Program-made: the position numbers and the translations under genes
The notes under the pieces: model-generated
Told to the model about the DNA's origin: nothing
The model's input: the letters and a program-made list of their open reading frames with translations, nothing else
Database searches by the model: none
Origin: CAUSWF01 sp963535465
GTDB taxonomy: Bacteria; Bacillota_I; Bacilli_A; RF39; UBA660
DNA: 13,511 nt
Assembly: GCA_963535465.1 (NCBI GenBank)
Contig: CAUSWF010000018.1
Coordinates: 1 to 13,511, forward strand
Reading direction: 5' to 3'
Shown: positions 5,308 through 12,512 of the stretch, piece by piece
Layout: every line of letters starts with the position of its first letter
How positions within the stretch are numbered: position 1 is the stretch's first letter

Positions 5308-6648
5308 TTAATCATAATGTTTGTTATAATTTGCTTTAAGTTTTTCTATATTTTTTCTTGATGTGTATATTTTAATATCATATATGTTTCTATCTATATT
5401 TATTACTTTTTTATCATTTAAGTTTTCTATTACTTTTAATATTGCTTTTCTAGTACTTGGGAAATAACTGTAAAAATATATGCCATCAGGTTCACTATAA
5501 TAATATGTTAATTCTAGTAAATTGTTTATTTTGTATTCAACTAATATATCGTCTGTTTCTTTTTCTATGTACTCTATGTTATTTGTATTTTGTGTGATGT
5601 ACATATTTTCTTGCATATTTAATTTCATCGTTCTAGTTACTAGAAGATCATTATCTTTTGCTTTATAGACATAGTCAAACTTTAATGCTCCAGATATTAT
5701 AAAACCTATTCCTATACCAAATACTATTATAGATATTAATATTGTATAAACTATTTTTTTCTTTTCGTTTTTTCTATCAAATATAAAGTTTATTAACATT
5801 AGTATTATTGTAGCAATTATTATACTTGCAGATAACGATGATAGTAATAATCCTAAAAAGAAGATTCCTGTTTTAAATAGAGAAAATGATAGTACTAAAA
5901 ATACTAGAGATATTACTAATATAATGCAAGATATAAATATTATTAGTAGTGTTATAAATTTTATTCCTAAAATTATAATCTTAAATAATGGACTGATAAA
6001 ATTATATTCAGAATCTTTTAAATCTCTTATTATTATTTGTTTTTCTTTTTCAGATATTATTTCTTTTTCTTGTGATTTTTCTTCTTTATTTGTCTTTCTA
6101 TAATAATTTAAATATCTTTCTTTGAATATATAAGTAGTAATTACAACTATTATTATAGTTACTAGTAAATTATAAATTAATTTTATTATTCCTAAAATTA
6201 TTTCAGCTGCAGAATCAGGTAAGTAATTTAAAATTGATATTAATGAAGTTTGTAATATACCAGCAAATATTATCGCTATTAAAAAAAGTGTAACTATTAT
6301 AAAAAATTCTTCAATAATGCATTTTATTTTACTACCAAGTGTCATTCTTGCAAACATATTAACTGAGTCTGTTACATATTTTAGAAAAGAATCTATTGTA
6401 TTTTTTATATTTTTTTTAGATATTTCTTCCCCTTTTGCCTCTCTTATATCTTTATTAAGTAAAGAGTCTATGTTTAAATCAAACTTTTTACACAACTGTA
6501 ATATTTTATCCATTTCTGGGTATGATGTTCCAGACTCCCACTTAGATATTGCTTGTCTTGATACCCCTAGTTCTTCTGCCAATTGTTCTTGTGACAGATT
6601 ATTATCCTTTCTAATCTTTTTTAAATTATTTGCTAAATTATTGTTCAT
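5308..6648 (-). CDS. HTH (XRE-type) regulator fused to a polytopic membrane domain
   Basis: This is a 446-residue membrane-bound candidate regulator. I chose ATG 6648 because AAGGAGG lies just before it and the protein then begins at the HTH domain; a longer frame from 6750 adds 34 residues without a binding site. Residues 7-61 are an XRE helix-turn-helix, with NLSQEQLAEELGVSRQAISK and the typical WESG.SYPEM. Hydrophobic segments follow at about 115-138, 148-175, 222-258, 260-290 and 299-322, with a charged Lys/Glu loop at 183-212. About 120 residues after the last helix form a polar, beta-rich, Tyr-rich domain that is probably outside the cell. This suggests a one-component sensor linking the surface to DNA, but the signal and targets are unknown. 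In the upstream gap (6649-6781) a weak promoter, TTGTCT (6761-6756) with TATATG (6738-6733), is possible. Confidence 0.82.
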   Translation of the reverse strand: MNNNLANNLKKIRKDNNLSQEQLAEELGVSRQAISKWESGTSYPEMDKILQLCKKFDLNIDSLLNKDIREAKGEEISKKNIKNTIDSFLKYVTDSVNMFARMTLGSKIKCIIEEFFIIVTLFLIAIIFAGILQTSLISILNYLPDSAAEIILGIIKLIYNLLVTIIIVVITTYIFKERYLNYYRKTNKEEKSQEKEIISEKEKQIIIRDLKDSEYNFISPLFKIIILGIKFITLLIIFISCIILVISLVFLVLSFSLFKTGIFFLGLLLSSLSASIIIATIILMLINFIFDRKNEKKKIVYTILISIIVFGIGIGFIISGALKFDYVYKAKDNDLLVTRTMKLNMQENMYITQNTNNIEYIEKETDDILVEYKINNLLELTYYYSEPDGIYFYSYFPSTRKAILKVIENLNDKKVINIDRNIYDIKIYTSRKNIEKLKANYNKHYD

Positions 6649-6781
6649 AATTCCTCCTTTCTGAGATAATTTTATATTTTCTACCAGTTGCTTCCTACCA
6701 ATTTTAGGTTGTTTTTTGTATATTTTTGGTTGCATATACAATTTTATCACATATTAGACAAATTATTTTATAATTTATTAA

Positions 6782-6802
6782 AAGGTGGATACCATCCACC
6801 TT
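6782..6802 (-). terminator. Terminator of the 113-residue gene
   Basis: AAGGTGGAT and ATCCACCTT form a perfect 9-bp stem with a 3-nt loop directly after the TAG stop. On the minus strand only a short T-run (TTAATAAATT) follows, so termination may be partial and allow some read-through into the HTH-membrane gene. Confidence 0.7.
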
Positions 6803-7144
6803 CTATATTTTATTTTTTATTTTAACTACTATTTTTTCTTCTAAATTAGAAGTTTTTTTATTTAAATATTTTTCCAAATAATTACACATTTCGTTTATTT
6901 CTTCTTTTGTAAGTTCTCTATAATAAGTTACTATTTTAGAGTTTTTCATAATATATTGAGATTCAAAAGAAATGTATTCTTCTTCTGTAAATATATCTAT
7001 GAATCCAAGTGCTGTATATGACTTTTTTGCGATAATATATTTTTCTTCTGTTAATTTGTAGTCAGATAAGTTTTTTTCGAATTTATTATTTTTAATAATA
7101 TCTTCTACTCTTTCTATTTTACATACATATATTTTATTTTTCAT
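6803..7144 (-). CDS. Hypothetical protein, 113 aa
   Basis: I do not recognise this protein. It is small, charged, rich in Lys and Glu, and without signal peptide or membrane segments, so it is probably cytoplasmic. It starts as a short beta-like segment (KIYVCKIERVEDI). A central ALGFIDIFTEEEYISFESQY and a helical, basic C-terminus follow. TTAGGAGATA precedes ATG 7144 at good distance. It lies 50 nt after valS with no terminator between them, so it may be the last gene of the T-box-controlled transcript. An AT-only palindrome at 7159-7174 contains a TATAAT, so a separate promoter is also possible. It ends in TAG followed by a good hairpin, which supports a real gene. Confidence 0.7.
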   Translation of the reverse strand: MKNKIYVCKIERVEDIIKNNKFEKNLSDYKLTEEKYIIAKKSYTALGFIDIFTEEEYISFESQYIMKNSKIVTYYRELTKEEINEMCNYLEKYLNKKTSNLEEKIVVKIKNKI

Positions 7145-7194
7145 AGTGTATCTCCTAATTATATTATAATATAAATTAATTATTTTAGATATTT

Positions 7195-9717
7195 TTATTT
7201 AATCAATTCTTCTAATTTAGCTTTTTCCTCTGATAGTTTTTGTCTATCCATTTCTACTATATTAGCAGGTGCTTTAGATACATATGAAGGATTAGATAAA
7301 AGATTTTCACGACGAGAAATAGATTTCTTTAAATCTTCTATTTGTTTTTCTTTTTGAGCTATATCTTCTTCTGTTAATTTCTTTTCATAATAGATTATAC
7401 ATTTTATATTTTGAGTCATTACTACATATTCTTTTATATTTTGTTTTTCTTCTATTATGTTTTCTTGTATTTTTAATAAATTAATTATTAAATCATTTAA
7501 TCCTTTTTCAAAATATACAGAAGCTGTTTTTTCTATTTTATTTTCGGCTTTTATATTTCTATAGTTTTTAATAAATTCTATAGTTTCTTCTACTATGTTT
7601 TCTTCTTCTTCAAATATTTCTTTTTTATTATATTTTGGATATTCTGATATCATAATAGATTCTTTATCTTTTAGATTTAGCATCTTATATATTTCTTCTG
7701 TTACAAATGGCATAAATGGATGTAGCATCTTTAATATTCCGGTTAATACATATGAAAGTATACTCTTAGTTGTTGTATCAGATAAATATGCTTTAGACAT
7801 TTCTATATAATAGTCACAGAAATTATTCCATGTAAATTCATATAATTCTGTGGCAGCTAAGTTTAATTCATATTTATCCATATGTTTAGTTATTGATTTT
7901 ACTAATTTATTATATTTAGATAATATCCATTTGTCTTGTAGTTTTAGATTAGAAAAGTCTAATTCTTTTAAGTCTTCTATATTCATTAGAACGAAACGTG
8001 ATGCATTCCATATTTTGTTAATATAGTTCCAAGTTGATGATATCTTTACTTCATCAAATCTTAAGTCTGTTCCTAGAGCTACATCAGTTGATAGATAGTA
8101 ACGAAGTGAGTCTGCTCCATATTTTTCTATCATGTCAAATGGGTCTACTCCATTACCAAGTGATTTCGATAATTTTCTTCCTTCTTTATCTCTTATTAAT
8201 CCGTGGATTATGCAATCTTTAAATGGACGTTTTCCTAATAATTCTAGAGATTGAAATGTCATTCTATTTACCCAGAATGGGATGATATCATATCCAGTTA
8301 CTAATGCATCATTTGGAAAGAATTTAGATAAATCATCGGTGTTGTCTGGCCAGCCTAGTGTAGCAAATGGCCATAAAGCAGATGAGAACCATGTATCTAA
8401 TACATCTTCATCTTGTTTCCAGCCTTCTCCTATTGGTGGATTAATTCCTACATATACTTCATCATCTTTATACCATGCAGGTATTTGGTGTCCCCACCAT
8501 AATTGCCTTGATATACACCAATCATATGTGATTTCCATCCAGTGATTCATTGTTTTTTCATAACGACTTGGTACAAAGTTAACTTTAGATGTTTTATCTT
8601 TTTGATTATCTAATACCGCATCTGCTAAAGGTCTCATTTTAACAAACCATTGTTTAGATAAGTATGGTTCTACCATTACACCTGTTCTTTCGCTATGTCC
8701 TACAGAGTGATGCATCTTTTCTATTTGTAATAATAATCCTTCTTTTTCTAAATCTTTTAATAATTCTTTTCTACACTCTTCTCTAGTTAGCCCTTGATAT
8801 TTATAAGCATTTTCATTCATAGTAGCATCTTCATTCATTACTACTATTCTTTCCAAATTATGTCTTAATCCTACCTCAAAATCGTTAGGATCATGAGCTG
8901 GAGTTATTTTAACACAACCTGTTCCAAATTCTGGATCAGCATGTTCATCTCCTACTATAGGTATTTTTTTGCCAACTATTGGTAATATTACATTTTTCCC
9001 TATTAAATCTTTATATCTTTTGTCTTCTGGATTTACCGCAACTGCTGTATCTCCAAATAGAGTTTCTGGTCTTGTAGTTGCTACATCTAAATAGTCTGAT
9101 GTTCCTTCTATCATATATTTTAAATGATAAAATGCTCCTTCTACATCTTTATAAATTACCTCTTCATTTGATAATGCAGTTTTAGCTTCTGGGTCCCAGT
9201 TAATTATTTTTTCTCCTCTGTAAATTAATCCTTTATTATAATAATCAACGAATACTTTTTTAACTGCAGTACTTAGTCCATCATCTAGTGTAAACCTTTC
9301 TTTAGAATACGCTAAAGATAGTCCTAGTCCTCCCCACTGCTTTCTGATATTTTCGCTATATTCATTAGTCCAATTCCAGCATTCTTTTAAGAAATTTTCT
9401 CTTCCTAATTCATATTTTTTTATGCCTCTATCTTTTAATCTCTTAACTACTTTAGCTTCTGTTGCAATAGCAGCATGGTCCATTCCTGGTAACCATAAAG
9501 TATTATAGCCTTGCATTCTCTTATATCTTATAATTATATCTTGTAAAGCAACGTCATATGCATGTCCTATATGAAGCTTACCTGTCACATTTGGTGGAGG
9601 TAAGACTATACAGTAAGATTCTTTATTACCGTTATTTGCTTCAAAGTATCCATTCTTCTTCCACTCTTCATATTTGTCTTTTTCAACACTTAAGTGATCA
9701 TATTTTTTATCTATCAT
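7195..9717 (-). CDS. valS: Valyl-tRNA synthetase
   Basis: This cytoplasmic class I aminoacyl-tRNA synthetase charges tRNA-Val; 840 residues, slightly shorter than the usual 870-950. The ATP-site motifs are PPPNVTGKLHIGHA (40-53, HIGH at 49-52) and KLSKS (515-519, the KMSKS loop). The inserted editing domain that hydrolyses Thr-tRNA-Val spans about 205-345 and carries TTRPETLFGDTAVAV (214-228). WWGHQIPAW (407-415) and DVLDTWFSSALWP (438-450) are typical ValRS blocks, with a shortened segment between them. The anticodon-binding helical domain follows. The C-terminal coiled-coil tRNA-binding arm (about 780-840) ends in SNPSYVSKAPANIVEMDRQK. AGGAGGAAAT precedes ATG 9717. Expression is controlled by the T-box leader at 9950-9731. 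Confidence 0.98.
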   Translation of the reverse strand: MIDKKYDHLSVEKDKYEEWKKNGYFEANNGNKESYCIVLPPPNVTGKLHIGHAYDVALQDIIIRYKRMQGYNTLWLPGMDHAAIATEAKVVKRLKDRGIKKYELGRENFLKECWNWTNEYSENIRKQWGGLGLSLAYSKERFTLDDGLSTAVKKVFVDYYNKGLIYRGEKIINWDPEAKTALSNEEVIYKDVEGAFYHLKYMIEGTSDYLDVATTRPETLFGDTAVAVNPEDKRYKDLIGKNVILPIVGKKIPIVGDEHADPEFGTGCVKITPAHDPNDFEVGLRHNLERIVVMNEDATMNENAYKYQGLTREECRKELLKDLEKEGLLLQIEKMHHSVGHSERTGVMVEPYLSKQWFVKMRPLADAVLDNQKDKTSKVNFVPSRYEKTMNHWMEITYDWCISRQLWWGHQIPAWYKDDEVYVGINPPIGEGWKQDEDVLDTWFSSALWPFATLGWPDNTDDLSKFFPNDALVTGYDIIPFWVNRMTFQSLELLGKRPFKDCIIHGLIRDKEGRKLSKSLGNGVDPFDMIEKYGADSLRYYLSTDVALGTDLRFDEVKISSTWNYINKIWNASRFVLMNIEDLKELDFSNLKLQDKWILSKYNKLVKSITKHMDKYELNLAATELYEFTWNNFCDYYIEMSKAYLSDTTTKSILSYVLTGILKMLHPFMPFVTEEIYKMLNLKDKESIMISEYPKYNKKEIFEEEENIVEETIEFIKNYRNIKAENKIEKTASVYFEKGLNDLIINLLKIQENIIEEKQNIKEYVVMTQNIKCIIYYEKKLTEEDIAQKEKQIEDLKKSISRRENLLSNPSYVSKAPANIVEMDRQKLSEEKAKLEELIK

Positions 9718-9730
9718 ATTTCCTCCTAAT

Positions 9731-9950
9731 AAAAAAACTACCCATCCTATAAGGACGAATAGTTCGTGGTACCACCTTAATTCGATTAGAATATCTAATC
9801 CTTAAAATGCTTAACGTGCATGACTCGTATCTGTCTATTTGCTTAACAAATATGCTCCTACGCTACCTTCAGTAATTATCTTGACTTTTTCCACCTACCA
9901 AAGTCTCTCTTAAAAGTATCATACTTACTCCTCGTATTCATCGCATCTAT
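9731..9950 (-). promoter_or_regulatory. T-box riboswitch for valS (specifier GUA)
   Basis: The leader senses uncharged tRNA-Val. At the base of Stem I, ATGC (9946-9943) pairs with GCAT (9855-9852); above it lie a GATGA kink-turn motif and the helix TACG/CGTA. The specifier loop sets AGTA against GAAGGTAG and holds GTA (9866-9864, Val) followed by a purine. Distal Stem I has AGAGAG and the GGTGGAA loop. Stem III is GATTAGA/TCTAATC (9800-9784). In the antiterminator, AAGG (9778-9775) pairs with CCTT (9754-9751) and ACGAA with TTCGT, and the bulge TGGT (9774-9771) matches the ACCA end of tRNA-Val. The competing terminator pairs 9764-9753 with 9747-9736 (12 bp) and is followed by T5 (9735-9731). 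Confidence 0.95.
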
Positions 9951-9954
9951 TAGT

Positions 9955-9983
9955 ATTTTATAATATTTTTCTTTATTTTACAA
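9955..9983 (-). promoter_or_regulatory. Promoter of the valS T-box transcript
   Basis: On the minus strand TTGTAA (9983-9978) and TAAAAT (9960-9955) are 17 nt apart. Transcription would start at about 9948, which coincides with the first base pairs of Stem I. The -35 lies inside the last codons of the upstream kinase-like gene. Confidence 0.65.
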
Positions 9984-10842
9984 TAGGTTTATTCTTTAAA
10001 TACTCATACACTTTATACATCCCTCTACCAAGTAATTTATCATCTAATGTATCAATACATTCATATGGATTTATATTATTTGCTTTTGTATATAATCTTT
10101 GAAATGAGTCTAATAATCTATCACAATAACCTACTTCTCTTAAGTATTCTAGATAATCATATAATTCTTCTTCTTTTAATCTATATATTTTTTCTTTTGC
10201 GATAAATTCTAATATCATCATGTTGTAGCAATATAAATCAGTATTATCATTTGGTATTACTATACCTTTTTCATTTTGATTATATTTTTTAGGTAGTTTT
10301 TCTAATTCTTTTGATACTGATACATAAAAACCAGGTTGTGGGTAACCTGTACCTAAATATGAGCTATCTAAATCAATAAAATGTAGTCCTTCTTTATTTA
10401 CTAAAATATTATATGGATGTAGATCTCCAAAATTAAAATTAATATTTCCAGAATGAGATTTTTCAAGTTTATGTATAAACAAGCCTATTTTTTTTAATAA
10501 ATCTATTTTAGTCTTAGTTTGTACTTTTGGATTCTTTAATATTTCTCCTAAGTTTTCACCTTTAATATATGGAATTGTAAAACCAGATACTAGTCCATCA
10601 ATAGATACTAATTCTTGTGGTATTACTAATTCTTTTATATTAATTTTTTCTTCATAATCTGATAATAAACTTACTGTATATAGTTTAGATGCTAAAGACT
10701 CTCTTTCCTTTACAAATAAAACTTTTAATAGTTTATTATCAGACATTTCATATATTATAGATTCAGTATTAGGGATATCTTTAGATAGCTTTAATTTTTT
10801 ATACTTTTTTAATTGTCTACTATTTATATGGATTGTTTTCAT
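9973..10842 (-). CDS. Protein-kinase-fold protein with intact catalytic motifs
   Basis: This 289-residue protein has the layout of a small protein or aminoglycoside-type kinase; the substrate is unknown. I chose ATG 10842, which has AAGGAG five bases upstream; a longer frame from 10881 has no comparable site. K40 (LLKVLF) is the likely ATP-binding lysine. GFTIPYIKGENLGE (87-100) is the hinge region. FGDLHPYNILV (138-148) is a good catalytic loop with D140 and N145, and FIDLD (155-159) carries the metal-binding D157. NTDLYCYNMMILEF (200-213) resembles helix F of kinases. There are no membrane segments. It overlaps the upstream paralog by 23 nt and shares its lobe-boundary and catalytic-region sequence, so the two are a tandem duplication and probably work together. 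Its last codons contain the -35 of the valS promoter. Confidence 0.78.
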   Translation of the reverse strand: MKTIHINSRQLKKYKKLKLSKDIPNTESIIYEMSDNKLLKVLFVKERESLASKLYTVSLLSDYEEKINIKELVIPQELVSIDGLVSGFTIPYIKGENLGEILKNPKVQTKTKIDLLKKIGLFIHKLEKSHSGNINFNFGDLHPYNILVNKEGLHFIDLDSSYLGTGYPQPGFYVSVSKELEKLPKKYNQNEKGIVIPNDNTDLYCYNMMILEFIAKEKIYRLKEEELYDYLEYLREVGYCDRLLDSFQRLYTKANNINPYECIDTLDDKLLGRGMYKVYEYLKNKPIVK

Positions 10843-11671
10843 CTTTTCTCCTTGATAGTTTTCTATCTTTTGTAAGTACATATTTCTTGCCTATTTCTTT
10901 TACTGCTTCTTCTAAATATTCGTTTTTTATATCATTTCTTGGATTATATGCTTTATCTATTATTTCTTTTAATTTATCTTCTTGAGAAATATTCAATTCT
11001 TCTAGTAATTTATCTATTTTTTCAAATCTATTATTATCCATATTAATATCATTAATTAAATTATTAAAAGTTATTAATATATATAGTATTAGTAGTGATT
11101 TCTTATCTAATTCTTCAGTATATAATCCTAAATGATTGCAGTATTTTATAGTGGAAGAATGTCTTATATCTTTTTTTAAAATTTTAGATACGCTAGATGC
11201 TTTATTATCTCTTATTTGCATGCCATCATAATCTATAAATCTTAGGCCTTCTTCTGTTACTATTATGTTAGTTAAATTTAATAAATCTGGTACTATTATT
11301 CCTTCTTTGTGAAATTTCTTAATTATTTTTTCTATTTCTAAATATTCTTTATTTATTAAATCTAAATTTCTATATGGTGCTATAGCGATATCTAAGTAAC
11401 TTTCTCCTTTAATATATTCCATTGTATATCCTGCAAAGTTACCATTTATTAATATTATTTTTTTAGGCAGTACCAATTCTTTTAACTTTATAGTAGACGA
11501 TGCTTGTATTTTTCTTTCTAGTGCTCTTCTTCTATTTATTCCTTTTAAATAAGATGAGTTATATACTTTTACTACTTCTTTTTCATCCAATAGAAAAACT
11601 TTCGAAATTGGCGATTTCTTTAGTATTTTTATTTTTTTAAAATTAATGTTAGTTAATTCTACTCTTTCCAT
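10820..11671 (-). CDS. Protein-kinase-fold protein with altered catalytic loop
   Basis: This 283-residue paralog of the next gene has the same order of motifs. K35 (VVKVYN) is the likely ATP lysine and GYTMEYIKGESYLD (81-94) the hinge. FIDYDG (145-150) carries the DFG-type aspartate D147, and DKKSLLILYILITF resembles helix F. The catalytic loop reads IVPDLLNLTNIIV (126-138): the Asp-to-Asn spacing is one residue longer than in HRDLKPEN-type loops and no HRD or GD is present, so activity is doubtful. The C-terminus is basic and helical. AAGGGGT precedes ATG 11671, and a near-consensus promoter lies upstream. It is the first gene of the two-gene unit. It could be a pseudokinase that regulates its neighbour, or a divergent active enzyme; the function is not known. 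Confidence 0.73.
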   Translation of the reverse strand: MERVELTNINFKKIKILKKSPISKVFLLDEKEVVKVYNSSYLKGINRRRALERKIQASSTIKLKELVLPKKIILINGNFAGYTMEYIKGESYLDIAIAPYRNLDLINKEYLEIEKIIKKFHKEGIIVPDLLNLTNIIVTEEGLRFIDYDGMQIRDNKASSVSKILKKDIRHSSTIKYCNHLGLYTEELDKKSLLILYILITFNNLINDINMDNNRFEKIDKLLEELNISQEDKLKEIIDKAYNPRNDIKNEYLEEAVKEIGKKYVLTKDRKLSRRKDENNPYK

Positions 11672-11693
11672 GTCTACCCCTTATTTGGCACAT

Positions 11694-11722
11694 ATTATAT
11701 CATATTTTTGTAATTTTGTCCA
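11694..11722 (-). promoter_or_regulatory. Promoter of the kinase-like gene pair
   Basis: On the minus strand TGGACA (11722-11717) and the consensus TATAAT (11699-11694) are 17 nt apart. The start would be near 11687, which leaves a short leader with the ribosome binding site before ATG 11671. Confidence 0.72.
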
Positions 11723-11762
11723 TTTATACGTAGGTATACTATTATTTCTGATATTAAGTATT

Positions 11763-11786
11763 AAAAAAATAGGAATTTCTTCCTAT
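11763..11786 (-). terminator. Terminator of the cyclophilin gene
   Basis: On the minus strand ATAGGAA and TTCCTAT form a 7-bp stem with a GAAA tetraloop, followed by six T (11768-11763). It separates the cyclophilin gene from the kinase-like pair. Confidence 0.85.
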
Positions 11787-11803
11787 CTTGTTTAGATGTT
11801 AAT

Positions 11804-12433
11804 TTAGTTTTTTTCATCTACTAACGCTTTTTCTATGATTAGTTTATTATCTAGTTTCTCGTTAGTTACTTTTTCCTCTTCTTCTATTTTTTCTATATTG
11901 TCCCATCCATCTATTATTTTACCAAATGCTGCATACTTTCCGTCTAGGAATGATGAATCTTTTAATACTATAAAGAATTGAGTTGATGCAGAGTTTGGAT
12001 CGCTTGCTCGTGCCATACTAACTACTCCTTTAGTATGTTTTAGATTATTTTCTACACCGTTTTCTTTAAATTCACCTTTTATATATTCTTTTCCTCCACC
12101 ATTTCCAGTTCCAGTTAAATCTCCACCTTGTATTACAAACCCTTTTACTAAACGGTGAAAATTATTACCATCATAGTATCCACTTTTAACTATTTTTATA
12201 AAATTATTTACTGTTATTGGGGCAGTATCTTTATATAATTCCATTACTATAGAACCGTATCCTTTTATTTTCATTGCTACTACTGGGTTTTTAGTTTTAT
12301 ATTTTAATTTAGCTGTATTTCTTGGTACATTATAATCTATTCCTAATAGGTTTTCTTTCGTTTTGTCTTGAAATATTACTAATACTGCGATTATTAATAT
12401 TATTATTGTTGATATTGTTATAATTTTTTTCAT
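11804..12433 (-). CDS. Membrane-anchored peptidyl-prolyl isomerase, cyclophilin type
   Basis: This peptidyl-prolyl cis-trans isomerase speeds folding of proline-containing proteins; 209 residues. An N-terminal hydrophobic segment (4-21) without a lipobox cysteine suggests a signal anchor, so the enzyme domain (about 50-205) would act outside the membrane. Cyclophilin motifs are NFHRLVKGFVIQGGD (91-105, with R94, F99 and Q102 at active-site positions), GTGNGGG, NSASTQFFIVL (147-157) and LDGKYAAFGKI (163-173). Tyr (Y167) stands where human CypA has the cyclosporin-binding Trp, as is common in bacteria. AAAGGAG precedes ATG 12433. It is monocistronic, with its own terminator, and is transcribed divergently from the phosphoesterase-like gene. 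It may help fold exported proteins, perhaps including the TasA-like ones, but there is no direct link. Confidence 0.93.
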   Translation of the reverse strand: MKKIITISTIIILIIAVLVIFQDKTKENLLGIDYNVPRNTAKLKYKTKNPVVAMKIKGYGSIVMELYKDTAPITVNNFIKIVKSGYYDGNNFHRLVKGFVIQGGDLTGTGNGGGKEYIKGEFKENGVENNLKHTKGVVSMARASDPNSASTQFFIVLKDSSFLDGKYAAFGKIIDGWDNIEKIEEEEKVTNEKLDNKLIIEKALVDEKN

Positions 12434-12454
12434 ATATACTCCTTTACTTATACT

Positions 12455-12463
12455 AGTATAACA
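12455..12463 (-). promoter_or_regulatory. Extended -10 of the cyclophilin gene
   Basis: TGTTATACT (12463-12455) is an extended -10 at suitable distance from ATG 12433; no good -35 is seen. It overlaps a perfect 14-bp palindrome, TTATACT with its complement (12448-12461), that could be a protein-binding site or chance in AT-rich DNA. Confidence 0.5.
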
Positions 12464-12512
12464 TATTATGGTAATAGTTGATTATATTTGATAAAATATA
12501 ATTGGTGATAGT

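Noticed and set aside
6649..6750. N-terminal extension of the HTH-membrane protein by 34 residues
   Set aside because: No ribosome binding site precedes it, the HTH begins just after ATG 6648, and AAGGAGG lies right before that ATG.
7159..7174. 16-bp palindrome TTATATTA/TAATATAA before the 113-residue gene
   Set aside because: It consists only of A and T in a very AT-rich gap, so chance is likely; at most it contains a -10-like TATAAT.
9859..9861. Second GTA triplet as T-box specifier
   Set aside because: It pairs within the CGTA/TACG helix below the specifier loop, whereas GTA at 9866-9864 lies in the loop opposite AGTA.
12448..12461. 14-bp palindrome TTATACT/AGTATAA as an operator
   Set aside because: It overlaps the -10 of the cyclophilin gene, but there is no partner regulator or second copy, so I do not claim an operator.
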